Source: a virus | Virus record (IMG/VR): IMGVR_UViG_3300025889_000691 | Span: 1 to 28,919 of that record | Direction: 5' to 3' (one strand) | DNA length: 28,919 bases | Shown: positions 13,877 through 20,723 of the stretch, piece by piece | Layout: every line of letters begins with the position of its first letter | How positions within the stretch are numbered: the first letter of the stretch is position 1 | Program-made: the position numbers and the translations under genes | The notes under the pieces: model-generated | The model's input: the letters and a program-made list of their open reading frames with translations, nothing else | The model's database searches: none | Told to the model about the DNA's origin: nothing

Positions 13877-14003
13877 GAAAAAAACTATAATAAAAAAAAG
13901 TGTATTAGGAATTTTTTTGATGTGTGTATATTATTTTGTGCCTAAAATGTGTGTATAGTATAGTTTTTGTGCGTAAAATAGAGTATACACATGTGTGTAT
14001 ATC

Positions 14004-14021
14004 AAAAATAAAAAATAAAAA
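14004..14021 (-). terminator. T-rich terminator of the minus-strand 49-aa gene
   Basis: The A-rich tract on the plus strand gives three T-runs on the minus-strand RNA, starting about ten bases after the stop at 14031. Confidence 0.5.
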
Positions 14022-14030
14022 TGGTTTGAA

Positions 14031-14180
14031 CTAATTCAATACTACTAACTCTTCATTCTTAAACCAAGTTTTAGTACCTTTAAGTTCTAATTGTTCTGCT
14101 AATTTAGTAGCTTTATCTACAGGTAATAATGCTTTCATATCTTTACCTTCTGAATTTTTCCAACAAAGAAAAACGAACAT
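14031..14180 (-). CDS. 49-aa hypothetical protein
   Basis: ORF read directly on the minus strand from ATG (14178-14180) to TAG (14031-14033). It begins MFVFLCWKNSEGKDMKALLP, with a hydrophobic N-terminal strand, then a Lys/Leu helix and an end WFKNEELVVLN. A TATA-like AATTTAAATATGG is centred about 27 bp upstream, so a leaderless transcript is expected. This promoter spacing and the terminator behind it support expression. No family recognised. Confidence 0.5.
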   Translation of the reverse strand: MFVFLCWKNSEGKDMKALLPVDKATKLAEQLELKGTKTWFKNEELVVLN

Positions 14181-14247
14181 AGAGTGAGTTAAACTAAAGC
14201 CATATTTAAATTAATATGTTAAAAGAAATATAAAAAGAAATATAAAA

Positions 14248-14520
14248 TTAACTACTATAAATAAATGCACATCCACATTCACATGAGTGTCGATTTATAA
14301 GACCTTGATTATATAAATCAAGAAGTCTTTTCTCAACTGTTCTTCTCGGAGAATCTTTGGCTACTGCCAAGTGTACCTGAGAAGCAGTACATGAATTTGT
14401 GCTTTGTTTTATGTAGTTGTAGATTTTATACTTGATTGTTTTTTCTGGACTCATTAGTGTTTGATCTTCCAAGTCATCAACACTACTTGCTTTGAGCAAT
14501 CTTCCTTGTGGTCTAGTCAT
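14248..14520 (-). CDS. Winged helix-turn-helix regulator
   Basis: ATG 14520 (MTRPQGRLL) gives 90 aa; a TTG two codons upstream is possible. Residues 30-85 read as a winged helix: helix 1 IYNYIKQS, helix 2 TASQVHLAV, recognition helix PRRTVEKRLLDLYNQGLI, then a wing ending in CECGCAFIY. The CxCxC in the wing is unusual and might bind metal or sense redox state. It overlaps the phosphoesterase gene by 8 bp and is co-transcribed behind it. Probably a viral transcription regulator. Confidence 0.65.
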   Translation of the reverse strand: MTRPQGRLLKASSVDDLEDQTLMSPEKTIKYKIYNYIKQSTNSCTASQVHLAVAKDSPRRTVEKRLLDLYNQGLINRHSCECGCAFIYSS

Positions 14521-15319
14521 GTCCAAACATATCTCCTGTTTCTGGGTTGAAAGTAATGGTAATAGTACCTACTCTCTTTGCTTCTTTTGGATTGATTTCC
14601 ACATAAGAGTCTACCCCTTTTTCGTATCCTCTTAGGAATGTTCCAGTGTTTCCCATTAAGACTTTCTTTTCTACAGGAAGGTTATGTTTTCTGTCATAGC
14701 CTGTTCTTACTATTGGTCTTACCCAAGTATCATGGTTATGTCCCATTAGAACTAGATCACAATCAAAGTCTCCTGTGATTGCTTTCATTCTATTTACTGC
14801 ACCACCTGCTTGTAGTCCAGAATAACCACCATGCATGGATAGGATTAGAAAGTTTCCATTTTTAAGTTCTTTTCCTTTATGTGTGAATGTTAGACTTGTG
14901 TATGCCAATCTACCCATATAAGGTAGGTTTAATGGCTTACAGAAATCAGCAATAAATCTTTTCTGATTTATTGTTTTCCATTCATGATTTCCTGCATGAA
15001 GTCCTATGGTCTTGTGTGCAATAGGCTTCCATGATTCTATGAATACTTCTGTTTGTTCTTCAGTAGTTAACATTCTTCTGTCAACTGTTTCTGGATTCCA
15101 TCTCTTATCTACTCCACCATTTGCATAAGCCATTACATTATCAATGTAATCACCCATACCAATAGTGAAGTGGTCTTCATGGTCAGCGATGTATTTTACA
15201 TTCTTGAGATACTTGTCGATGTCACATCCTAGATTTCCAAGATGTATATCTCCAAGAGGTCTCATGTGCATTACAGAATCGCTCTTTGGAAGTTCTATTG
15301 TTTTTCTAATACAAAACAT
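14513..15319 (-). CDS. Calcineurin-like metallophosphoesterase
   Basis: This 268-aa protein has the full motif set of the family: DIHLG (24-28), GDYIDN (56-61), GNHEW (110-114), SMHGG (161-165) and GHNHD (193-197), for two metal ions. It resembles the phage-type single-domain phosphoesterases acting on nucleotides, nucleic acid or phosphoproteins; the substrate cannot be read from sequence. A TATA-like GGTTAATATAAC is centred about 26 bp upstream, giving a leaderless mRNA. A 10-bp palindrome, CATACGTATG (15327-15336), sits between TATA and ATG and could be an operator. Confidence 0.88.
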   Translation of the reverse strand: MFCIRKTIELPKSDSVMHMRPLGDIHLGNLGCDIDKYLKNVKYIADHEDHFTIGMGDYIDNVMAYANGGVDKRWNPETVDRRMLTTEEQTEVFIESWKPIAHKTIGLHAGNHEWKTINQKRFIADFCKPLNLPYMGRLAYTSLTFTHKGKELKNGNFLILSMHGGYSGLQAGGAVNRMKAITGDFDCDLVLMGHNHDTWVRPIVRTGYDRKHNLPVEKKVLMGNTGTFLRGYEKGVDSYVEINPKEAKRVGTITITFNPETGDMFGHD

Positions 15320-15326
15320 TACTGGT

Positions 15327-15336
15327 CATACGTATG
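15327..15336. promoter_or_regulatory. Palindrome CATACGTATG, possible operator
   Basis: A perfect 10-bp palindrome lies 8 bp upstream of the phosphoesterase ATG, between its TATA box and start. A protein bound here would block transcription start. The winged-helix protein encoded downstream in the same unit is a candidate ligand. Confidence 0.3.
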
Positions 15337-15351
15337 TCCGTTATATTAACC

Positions 15352-15630
15352 TTACTGTAATTCATCATTACGTTCTTGTTTGTATCTTAATTGTTTGTAT
15401 GCTTCCTCTTTTATTTTTTGATTCTTATAGTTATCAGGTAGATGATGAACACATGGTTCAAGTAAGTTGTAATATTCTCTACAATATTCACAATAACTTA
15501 CAACCTTTTTCATCTTCTCATCTCTCATTTTCATATACCTAGGATCATCCCATTGATATTTACCGTCAATGGTTTTCTTGAATTGTTTCTTTGGTCTCCA
15601 TTTACCATTGGGTAATTTCTCCCATTCCAT
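15352..15630 (-). CDS. Small zinc-finger protein, HNH-like fragment
   Basis: This 92-aa protein has a basic Trp/Lys-rich N-terminal half (EWEKLPNGKWRPKKQFKK) and CEYCREYYNLLEPCVHHLPD (47-66): CxxC then C-x-HH, which resembles the treble-clef start of HNH nucleases but lacks the second half of that site. The remainder is a charged helix. GATTTAAATAG is centred about 25 bp upstream of the ATG. DNA binding is likely; nuclease activity is doubtful. Confidence 0.6.
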   Translation of the reverse strand: MEWEKLPNGKWRPKKQFKKTIDGKYQWDDPRYMKMRDEKMKKVVSYCEYCREYYNLLEPCVHHLPDNYKNQKIKEEAYKQLRYKQERNDELQ

Positions 15631-15665
15631 AAAGGTATATTAGTTCCGTACTATTTAAATCTATT

Positions 15666-15773
15666 ATGCGTGGGCTATGTCATTGTTGTTATTCTTCTAA
15701 TGAACAACTACATATTCATAAAGGTAAGATTAGTTGTGATGAATGTCATAAAAATAATCTAACAATTCAATAA
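15666..15773 (+). CDS. 35-aa zinc-ribbon miniprotein
   Basis: ORF read directly from ATG 15666 to TAA 15771-15773. CHCC (5-8) and CDEC (24-27), with His in the loop, form a compact C4 ribbon. GGTATATTA, centred about 26 bp upstream, would give a leaderless mRNA and interleaves with the divergent promoter of the 15352-15630 gene. Very short, so still tentative. Confidence 0.45.
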   Translation: MRGLCHCCYSSNEQLHIHKGKISCDECHKNNLTIQ

Positions 15774-15805
15774 CATTTATTAATAGGGTTAACTATTAAC
15801 TATCA

Positions 15806-16144
15806 ATGAACGTTTCCGAAGTACTCGATACTGGAAAAACGTATGAGAAATCTATACCACTTAAAGCTGGTGACATGTTAACTGTTCAAAGTTTTAAGGT
15901 AAGATACGTTGAAGCATTGGGTTCGGATATTGCAGAGTTGTCAACAACAACTGGACTTAGACATTCATTTGGTAAGACAATTATCGGACAAGCAAAATCT
16001 GAATACTGGAATGACGTAGTGGAAAAATGTGTCTCTAAAGATGCATCAGATGGATTAGACGTTTGGGTAGTTGAGAGGGAAGCCGAAAAAACTGGCAGAA
16101 AAATGCTAGCTCTAAGTATGTATCCCCCAAAGGCTACATCTTAA
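15806..16144 (+). CDS. Hypothetical beta-rich protein
   Basis: This 112-aa protein is unrecognised. It starts MNVSEVLDTGKTYEKSIPLK and has many short strands (GDMLTVQSFKVRYVEAL; DVWVVEREAE; KMLALSMYPP), compatible with a small beta-barrel such as an OB fold, but no diagnostic motif is seen. ATTTATTAAT is centred about 27 bp upstream, and a seven-T run (16150-16156) follows the stop, making it a single-gene transcript. A single-stranded-DNA-binding or virion role is speculation. Confidence 0.65.
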   Translation: MNVSEVLDTGKTYEKSIPLKAGDMLTVQSFKVRYVEALGSDIAELSTTTGLRHSFGKTIIGQAKSEYWNDVVEKCVSKDASDGLDVWVVEREAEKTGRKMLALSMYPPKATS

Positions 16145-16149
16145 ACCTC

Positions 16150-16156
16150 TTTTTTT
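16150..16156 (+). terminator. Seven-T terminator
   Basis: The T-run begins 6 bp after the stop of the 112-aa gene and just before the next small ORF. Confidence 0.4.
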
Positions 16157-16159
16157 ATT

Positions 16160-16267
16160 ATGATTTGTGATCGCTGTGGTTATGAGATGAATAAAATGAC
16201 AGTGTGTCATCAGATATGTCCTAACTGTGGAGCAGTATTAGATTGTAGTGATGGTGTATATGATTAG
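16160..16267 (+). CDS. 35-aa rubredoxin-like zinc ribbon
   Basis: ORF read directly. CDRCGYEM (3-10) and CPNCGAVLDC (20-29) are two C-x-x-C-G knuckles, the rubredoxin-type zinc ribbon found in transcription and replication factors. The start at ATG 16160 lies right after a T-run. It overlaps the next ORF by 8 bp (ATGATTAG). Short but with a clear motif. Confidence 0.55.
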   Translation: MICDRCGYEMNKMTVCHQICPNCGAVLDCSDGVYD

Positions 16268-16397
16268 TAAGGAACTCAGAAATATAATAAAAGAAAAAGT
16301 AAAGTGTCCTCATAGTAACAATGCTTTATTATGTGAGCACTGTAGACTTGATGTAAATAAATTTATGAAAAAATGGAAATATAAAAAAGAGTTTTAG
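16260..16397 (+). CDS. 45-aa Cys/His miniprotein
   Basis: ORF read directly from ATG 16260 to TAG 16395-16397. The central KCPHSNNALLCEHCRLD supplies C-x-H...C-x-x-C ligands; the two ends are Lys-rich helices. It overlaps the previous zinc ribbon by 8 bp, so it is translationally coupled, and overlaps the convergent 82-aa gene by 4 bp. Unrecognised. Confidence 0.5.
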   Translation: MISKELRNIIKEKVKCPHSNNALLCEHCRLDVNKFMKKWKYKKEF

Positions 16398-16642
16398 ATG
16401 AGTCCTTTTCTATCGTACTCATCTTTGGTTTGTTTATAGTAGTTGAGTGAACTTTTTGTTAGATTGATATTGTATTGAATACCTTTTCTAAATTCTTCAA
16501 ATACTTCTTCACTATACTTTATTAGTTCTTCTTCGTAGTTTTTTAATTGTTTTTCTAAGAAAGCAATTACTCCGTCAATTTGTGTATTAGTACCTGACTT
16601 TGCACGTTCACTATGTTTTTCAGATTTCTTTCCGAATACCAT
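16394..16642 (-). CDS. Hypothetical coiled-coil protein
   Basis: This 82-aa protein has a basic, polar N-terminus (VFGKKSEKHSERAKS) and one long charged helix (about 22-78) with heptad-like hydrophobics, probably a dimeric coiled coil. A TATA-like TTTATTTAATC lies about 26 bp upstream. No family recognised. Confidence 0.6.
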   Translation of the reverse strand: MVFGKKSEKHSERAKSGTNTQIDGVIAFLEKQLKNYEEELIKYSEEVFEEFRKGIQYNINLTKSSLNYYKQTKDEYDRKGLI

Positions 16643-16673
16643 GTTATATATAAAAAGATAGATTAAATAAACT

Positions 16674-17087
16674 TTACTCTCTATCCCTTGTAACTACGAC
16701 TCCTGCCAAGTTAACAAGTTGATTGAGAATAGTTTGTCTAATCATACCGAATCTATCTGCACTAACATCCTCTTGAGGATATGTTTCTTTTGTTAGTTCA
16801 TGTGCTTGTCTAAAATATTGTCTCCATAAATCTGCTATCATAGATGTATCATTAGATATTTTTACTTCTGGTACATTAGTAATGATAAGACTTCTAGCAT
16901 CTGTTGAGTTAAATGCTTTCTTTCTAAATCCACCTGCATCTTTAGTACCACCTTGTTGTGTAAAACATTCTTCATCAATACATAATGCTTTAGGACTTTT
17001 CTGATACCATATCTGTTCACCAGTATTCCATGATGAACCACATATTTTACAGTTGCCTACGAACTTTGCTGAGATCTGTATTCCCAT
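16674..17087 (-). CDS. Zinc-finger protein of unknown function
   Basis: This 137-aa protein starts MGIQISAKFVGNCKICGSSW. The N-terminal CKICGSSWNTGEQIWY then ALCIDEEC (13-41) forms a CxxC...C-x4-C treble-clef/ribbon. The rest is mostly helical (MIADLWRQYFRQAHELTKE; MIRQTILNQLVNLAGVVV). GGTTTTTATTTG is centred about 24 bp upstream. The fold suggests a small DNA-binding or virion-associated protein; no specific family is recognised. Confidence 0.65.
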   Translation of the reverse strand: MGIQISAKFVGNCKICGSSWNTGEQIWYQKSPKALCIDEECFTQQGGTKDAGGFRKKAFNSTDARSLIITNVPEVKISNDTSMIADLWRQYFRQAHELTKETYPQEDVSADRFGMIRQTILNQLVNLAGVVVTRDRE

Positions 17088-17118
17088 GTAGTCTTATACA
17101 ACTACTCAAATAAAAACC

Positions 17119-17271
17119 TTATGTAAGTCCAGTTATTTCAGTGCACTTTGCAAGTAGATTATTTAACAAATAGTTTAATGCATTGTAAAATGTTTCAGTG
17201 TCTATGATTTCATCTAACCACCAATCATTTACTATTTCAAACCATTTTGGAATTTCACATGCTAATACCAT
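17119..17271 (-). CDS. 50-aa protein resembling a thaumarchaeal P-x-W/WW module
   Basis: ORF read directly from ATG (17269-17271) to TAA (17119-17121). It contains IPKWFEIVNDWW (7-18), then DEIIDTETFYNALNYLLNN (20-38). This matches, as I recall it, the recurring module of Nitrososphaerota proteins with consensus IPxWIKNNAxWW...I-D-D-x-x-F-x-x-x-I-x-x-L. Here it stands alone as a whole protein. CTTATACTAG is centred about 24 bp upstream, implying leaderless expression. It may be captured from a host protein. Function of the module is unknown to me. Confidence 0.6.
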   Translation of the reverse strand: MVLACEIPKWFEIVNDWWLDEIIDTETFYNALNYLLNNLLAKCTEITGLT

Positions 17272-17302
17272 ACCCTATCTGAAACTAACTAGTATAAGAA
17301 GA

Positions 17303-17310
17303 TTTATATA
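17303..17310 (+). promoter_or_regulatory. TATA box for the 17332 gene
   Basis: TTTATATA is centred 26 bp upstream of ATG 17332, in a 60-bp divergent gap with the 50-aa gene. It implies a leaderless mRNA. Confidence 0.6.
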
Positions 17311-17331
17311 AAACCCCTGTATAAACCTTAT

Positions 17332-17574
17332 ATGGTTAAAAGAAAATTAGGCAACTCACATACTACAATCAGTATAACTTGGGCTGACAAAGAACAGTTT
17401 AGAAGATTTGCCAAACTTGTAAAGAAAACAAAGAATGGTAATATGTATGAGAGTGATGCTATTATTTTCAGTAGGATTTTAGAGCATTATAAAAAGACTA
17501 CTAACGAAGCAAGTGATGTACCACACACAACATATCCAGTTAAGGCTTCTCCAGAACGTGACCTGCAAGGTTAA
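17332..17574 (+). CDS. Small basic protein, possible RHH-type regulator
   Basis: This 80-aa protein has a strand TTISITWADKEQF, then a basic helix (RRFAKLVKKTKNG) and a second helix (YESDAIIFSRILEHYKK), a ribbon-helix-helix-like order. The C-terminal 20 residues are polar and probably disordered. It has its own strong TATA box. Its tail overlaps the convergent RNase H gene by 35 bp. Confidence 0.5.
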   Translation: MVKRKLGNSHTTISITWADKEQFRRFAKLVKKTKNGNMYESDAIIFSRILEHYKKTTNEASDVPHTTYPVKASPERDLQG

Positions 17575-17890
17575 TCTTTCTTGAGATCCATTTTATTTTT
17601 ATATTATGAGTAAGCATACTGCTACATTTATCATGTAGTTCTATTAGTGTTGGAGTAGTTACTCTCCATTTTGTATTCATCTGATTAACCATTAACTGTG
17701 AGTCACTATAGATAGTTACTTTCTCTCCTCTGTATTTATCTCTAACATATCCAAGTGCATACATAAGTGCCAAGTATTCTAATTCATTATTAGTTGCAGT
17801 TGATTTTCTAGTTTTAATTATTGTATTATTACCATCAACCAAACATATATTATGATGTCTAGTACCACCGTCAATATATATGTCAATCAA
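17540..17890 (-). CDS. rnhA: RNase HI-like protein
   Basis: This 116-aa protein has the RNase H fold markers YIDGGT (5-10, Asp7), NNELEYLAL (34-42, Glu38) and YSDSQLMVNQ (61-70, Asp63), so three catalytic carboxylates are present. The usual fourth Asp in the N-x-x-A-D segment is replaced: RKINLAGHVLEKP (104-116). It would degrade RNA in RNA-DNA hybrids, for example replication primers, if still active. It appears to start at TTG 17890, with a TATA-like CATAAAAAC about 26 bp upstream. No nearer ATG is available. Confidence 0.78.
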   Translation of the reverse strand: MIDIYIDGGTRHHNICLVDGNNTIIKTRKSTATNNELEYLALMYALGYVRDKYRGEKVTIYSDSQLMVNQMNTKWRVTTPTLIELHDKCSSMLTHNIKIKWISRKINLAGHVLEKP

Positions 17891-17907
17891 TACTTAAAAT
17901 TATCGTA

Positions 17908-18036
17908 CTAGTTTTTATGTTTTTTAGCGTATTCTTTTCTACAGGTTTGAGAACAATATACCTTTTGCCTACCCTTATATCTCCAAGGTAACTGTGCATT
18001 ACATTCTATACAATAAAATGTATCATCCTTTCGCAT
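17908..18036 (-). CDS. 42-aa zinc-finger miniprotein
   Basis: ORF read directly: starts MRKDDTFYCIECNAQLPWRY and continues to VYCSQTCRKEYAKKHKN. CIEC (9-12) and CSQTC (28-32) with a basic tail resemble the host-type FCS/MYM or HIT-like small zinc fingers (CxxC...CxxxC). ATTAAATAG about 22 bp upstream may be its TATA box. It sits 17 bp upstream of the RNase H start and is probably co-transcribed with it. Confidence 0.6.
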   Translation of the reverse strand: MRKDDTFYCIECNAQLPWRYKGRQKVYCSQTCRKEYAKKHKN

Positions 18037-18070
18037 GATGTATTTAAGTATATCTATTTAATAAAGGTTG

Positions 18071-19165
18071 TTAATTGTTGTGAATATCGAATGGATTTTT
18101 CTTCTTTGGTTCTTTTGCTTTCTCTGGATTTTTAATTGTATGATCTCTATTCACTTCAATTTTATCTTGTCTAGGTTCTACTGTATCTGGTTTCTTATCC
18201 ATCATACTATTGAAGTACTTCATCCAAGCATCTGCAACTTCTCTACCTTGTCTATTTTCTCTAGTCTCTTTTGGTGTTTCTCCAGAACTTGCAAATTGAT
18301 TACTTTCTGGTTGTTCTGTAGTTGTAATCTTTTCACCAGTTGCAGTTGTTTCTGTTTTAGGTGCTGATCTTTCAGCAGGTCTATCTTTTCTCCATCCACC
18401 ACCTTTCAATGTATCATTGATTGATTTTAATTTTGCAGTGATTGTATCATAGCCCATGATAATATAATTGTTTTCGATTGATTTCTTTTTCTGTTGTGCT
18501 GCCATGGATGCTACTTCAGCAGGAGTTAAGATTGGATTCTTTGCTTTTCTACCTGCTCCTGCTCTAGCACCACCTATTCTACTAATACCTTGTTTTTTAT
18601 TTGCCTTTGAATCTTTAGGATAATCTTTTAATTGTGATCTTCCCTCAATTTGTATTGGTTTTTCTGTAACTACTGGATGATATTTACCACTGCTTTCTCC
18701 CTCTTGGCTTGTTAAGGTATCAGTATTATAGTGTGTTGTTGGATTATTTACTGAACCATGACCATGATATAATTTATGATATTGATCAGCAGTTAATTCT
18801 TTTTTATCTGGTGTATAATATTTTGTATCTTTAGTTTCTTTTGGTTTTACTGCATTAGGTTTTTTTGCATCTTGTTCTTTAGTATATGCATCATGTATTC
18901 TTTGATACTCTTCATCTGATATTCCCTTTTTGTTTGGGTTCTTGTGTACTACTGGTTTGGTTCTTTGTAACTGTTGTACTTTCTTTTTTGGTTCTTTCTT
19001 TTGTTCTTCTTTTTTTGGTGCTTCAACTTTTGCATCTGCTTTTGGCATAGTATCCCAAGTACCACCACCTGCTAAATGTTTAACTTGTGCATCTGTTAAT
19101 GGTGCTTCTTTGGTTAAGTATGTAATACCGTAAGTATTTCTAGTTTCTTCTGGTGCTTTAGGCAT
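18071..19165 (-). CDS. Charged low-complexity protein with AT-hook-like motif
   Basis: This 364-aa protein is not assigned. It is rich in Lys, Glu, Pro, Thr and Gln, and largely disordered in appearance (for example EAPKKEEQKKEPKKKVQQL). A conserved-looking core has GGARAGAGRKAKNP (about 204-217), which resembles the GGARPGAGRP motif at the N-terminus of many phage terminase small subunits and AT-hook DNA-binding segments. A helix follows (TPAEVASMAAQQKKKSIENN). It is the last gene of a three-gene minus-strand unit below TerL; the 8-bp overlap with the 521-aa gene indicates coupling. A virion-internal or DNA-condensing role is a guess. Confidence 0.7.
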   Translation of the reverse strand: MPKAPEETRNTYGITYLTKEAPLTDAQVKHLAGGGTWDTMPKADAKVEAPKKEEQKKEPKKKVQQLQRTKPVVHKNPNKKGISDEEYQRIHDAYTKEQDAKKPNAVKPKETKDTKYYTPDKKELTADQYHKLYHGHGSVNNPTTHYNTDTLTSQEGESSGKYHPVVTEKPIQIEGRSQLKDYPKDSKANKKQGISRIGGARAGAGRKAKNPILTPAEVASMAAQQKKKSIENNYIIMGYDTITAKLKSINDTLKGGGWRKDRPAERSAPKTETTATGEKITTTEQPESNQFASSGETPKETRENRQGREVADAWMKYFNSMMDKKPDTVEPRQDKIEVNRDHTIKNPEKAKEPKKKNPFDIHNN

Positions 19166-20723
19166 CTTGTTTCTTCCTCTTAATGTTGTTGTTTACAGCA
19201 TTAAAAGCACCACCAGTACCAGTGGTCATAGCACCTTTCTTTTTATTATGTCCCTCATGACTTACTTCTGGTTTTTTCTCTTCATGTTTGAATTGTTCTT
19301 TAAAGTCTTGGTGGGTTGCTCCCTCATAATCATCGTCAGCATCCATATCAAATTGAGTAGATACTCCCATGTTTGGTCTACCACCTACATTACCATAAGC
19401 ACCTTGCTCTACTCCAGATTTTAACAAGTGTAATGCATGTGTTAATAAGTCTAATGCTTTATTTTTATCTTCGCCATACATTTTTGGTGGTTTATCTGTA
19501 CCCATTATTTGACCGTAGGCTGTATTACGTGTGTCTCTTGATTCCTTTGTAGCATGAACTGAACCATCATCTGCTATGAATTTTGTATTTTCTGTAACCT
19601 CTCCTTGTTGTTTTCTTTCTTCTTGTTTTTGTTTACCATATTCTTTTCCTCTTGCATATTTGTCTTGTGCAGATTGTATTCTTGCTTGTTGTTCTTTTGA
19701 CATTTTTGATTCTTTTACTTCTGCTGATGGTTTCCTTGTTCTAGTCTTTGGTTTGTAATCATCTCCAAAAGAAATTGTTTCTCCTTTTGGTTGTTCAATT
19801 TTTAATAACTCTAATGATTTTTGTAATTTTGCTAATGCTTTCTTACTATCGATTGGTGCTTTACCTGTCTTTGGTAATTTTACTTTATAATTTTCATGTG
19901 ATATTTGTGCCACAGGTTGTTGTTCTTCAGGTTTCCAATGTCCTCTACTTGATTCTTGTTCAGTAGGTCGTTGTCCAGTTGGTTGTTGTGAACTAGTTGC
20001 ACTTTCAAATTGTCTACTGCTAGTACCTAATACATTTTTTCCCTCATGTGCTGATTCTTGTCTTGTTTGTGGGGGATCTTTCTTAGGTAATATTTTTCTG
20101 TATTTGTTATATTTTTCTTCTGGATGATTCTCATGTGGAACATCTTTAGGTGCTCCTACTTTTAATAACTCTAATGATTTTTGTAATTCTTTTTGTAATT
20201 GTTCCCATGATTTTTGTTTTGGATTACCAAGAGTGCTTAATTTTTGACCACTCATTGTTCTCTTTTCATCACCTGATAAACCTTGTAATCTTGTTCTTGC
20301 GGCGTTACCTGCAAATGAATTACTAACTTCTGAATCTAAATCACTTTCTTTAACACCGATTCCACCAATATTTCTTTTAGATGGTAATGCACCTTTTTTT
20401 AATACAGATTGTAATTCTGTTGGTAATTGTTCCCAAGTCTTTTGCAAGTATCTTGGTGAATATGCTTTAACTGTAACTAGTAATTCCCCTCTTTCTTCCA
20501 TGGACATATCGTTCCATGATTTGTTTTTAGTAAGTATATCTTTAACAAAGAATGTCTCATCAATATGCATTGTACTGTATGATCCATCTTCACTCTTAAA
20601 CAATGTTATATAAGATCCAGAGATAGATGTAACTGTACCACTCTTCTCTATACCATTAACGTAATAGTTAATAACATCTCCAACGGATGTATTCTGTAGT
20701 TTATTCAGTGTTTTTGGGTTCAT
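19158..20723 (-). CDS. Low-complexity protein with LQKSLELLK repeats
   Basis: This 521-aa protein has an N-terminal folded part (about 1-130) with a small beta-barrel-like segment (SVGDVINYYVNGIEKSGTVT) and helices. It is followed by a long Lys/Gln/Glu/Pro-rich disordered region. Short helices LQKSLELLK recur near residues 183 and 307, with a relative LDLLTHALHLLKSG near 430. Their coding DNA includes a 29-bp exact repeat 360 bp apart (19800-19828, 20160-20188). It overlaps the upstream gene by 23 bp. Repeated short helices in a disordered chain suggest multivalent binding, as in scaffolding proteins. A portal or major capsid protein is unlikely given the composition. Confidence 0.7.
   Translation of the reverse strand: MNPKTLNKLQNTSVGDVINYYVNGIEKSGTVTSISGSYITLFKSEDGSYSTMHIDETFFVKDILTKNKSWNDMSMEERGELLVTVKAYSPRYLQKTWEQLPTELQSVLKKGALPSKRNIGGIGVKESDLDSEVSNSFAGNAARTRLQGLSGDEKRTMSGQKLSTLGNPKQKSWEQLQKELQKSLELLKVGAPKDVPHENHPEEKYNKYRKILPKKDPPQTRQESAHEGKNVLGTSSRQFESATSSQQPTGQRPTEQESSRGHWKPEEQQPVAQISHENYKVKLPKTGKAPIDSKKALAKLQKSLELLKIEQPKGETISFGDDYKPKTRTRKPSAEVKESKMSKEQQARIQSAQDKYARGKEYGKQKQEERKQQGEVTENTKFIADDGSVHATKESRDTRNTAYGQIMGTDKPPKMYGEDKNKALDLLTHALHLLKSGVEQGAYGNVGGRPNMGVSTQFDMDADDDYEGATHQDFKEQFKHEEKKPEVSHEGHNKKKGAMTTGTGGAFNAVNNNIKRKKQDA
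19800..20188 (-). repeat. 29-bp exact direct repeat, 360 bp apart
   Basis: Copies at 19800-19828 and 20160-20188 are identical and in frame, encoding the LQKSLELLK helix twice. The distance is exactly 120 codons, suggesting an old internal duplication or conserved short linear motif within the 521-aa protein. Confidence 0.75.

Larger units (their letters stand above)
13864..14030. other. Convergent, repeat-rich intergenic region
   Basis: There is no gene in this 167-bp A/T-rich spacer between the plus-strand radA operon and the minus-strand 49-aa gene. TGTGTGTATA occurs at 13921-13930, 13948-13957 and 13992-14001. TTTTGTGC[C/G]TAAAAT occurs at 13934-13948 and 13965-13979. An inverted repeat, TATACAC-ATGT-GTGTATA, spans 13984-14001. 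Its first ten bases, TTTTGTGCCT, also occur at 90-99. T-runs at the left and A-runs at the right suit back-to-back terminators. The iterated motifs go beyond that and could be a binding array or origin. Confidence 0.5.

Noticed and set aside
18068-18367. Plus-strand hydrophobic ORF opposite the 364-aa gene
   Set aside because: A Phe/Cys/Leu-rich product is the expected antisense shadow of Lys/Glu-rich coding DNA. The minus-strand gene has overlaps and operon context.
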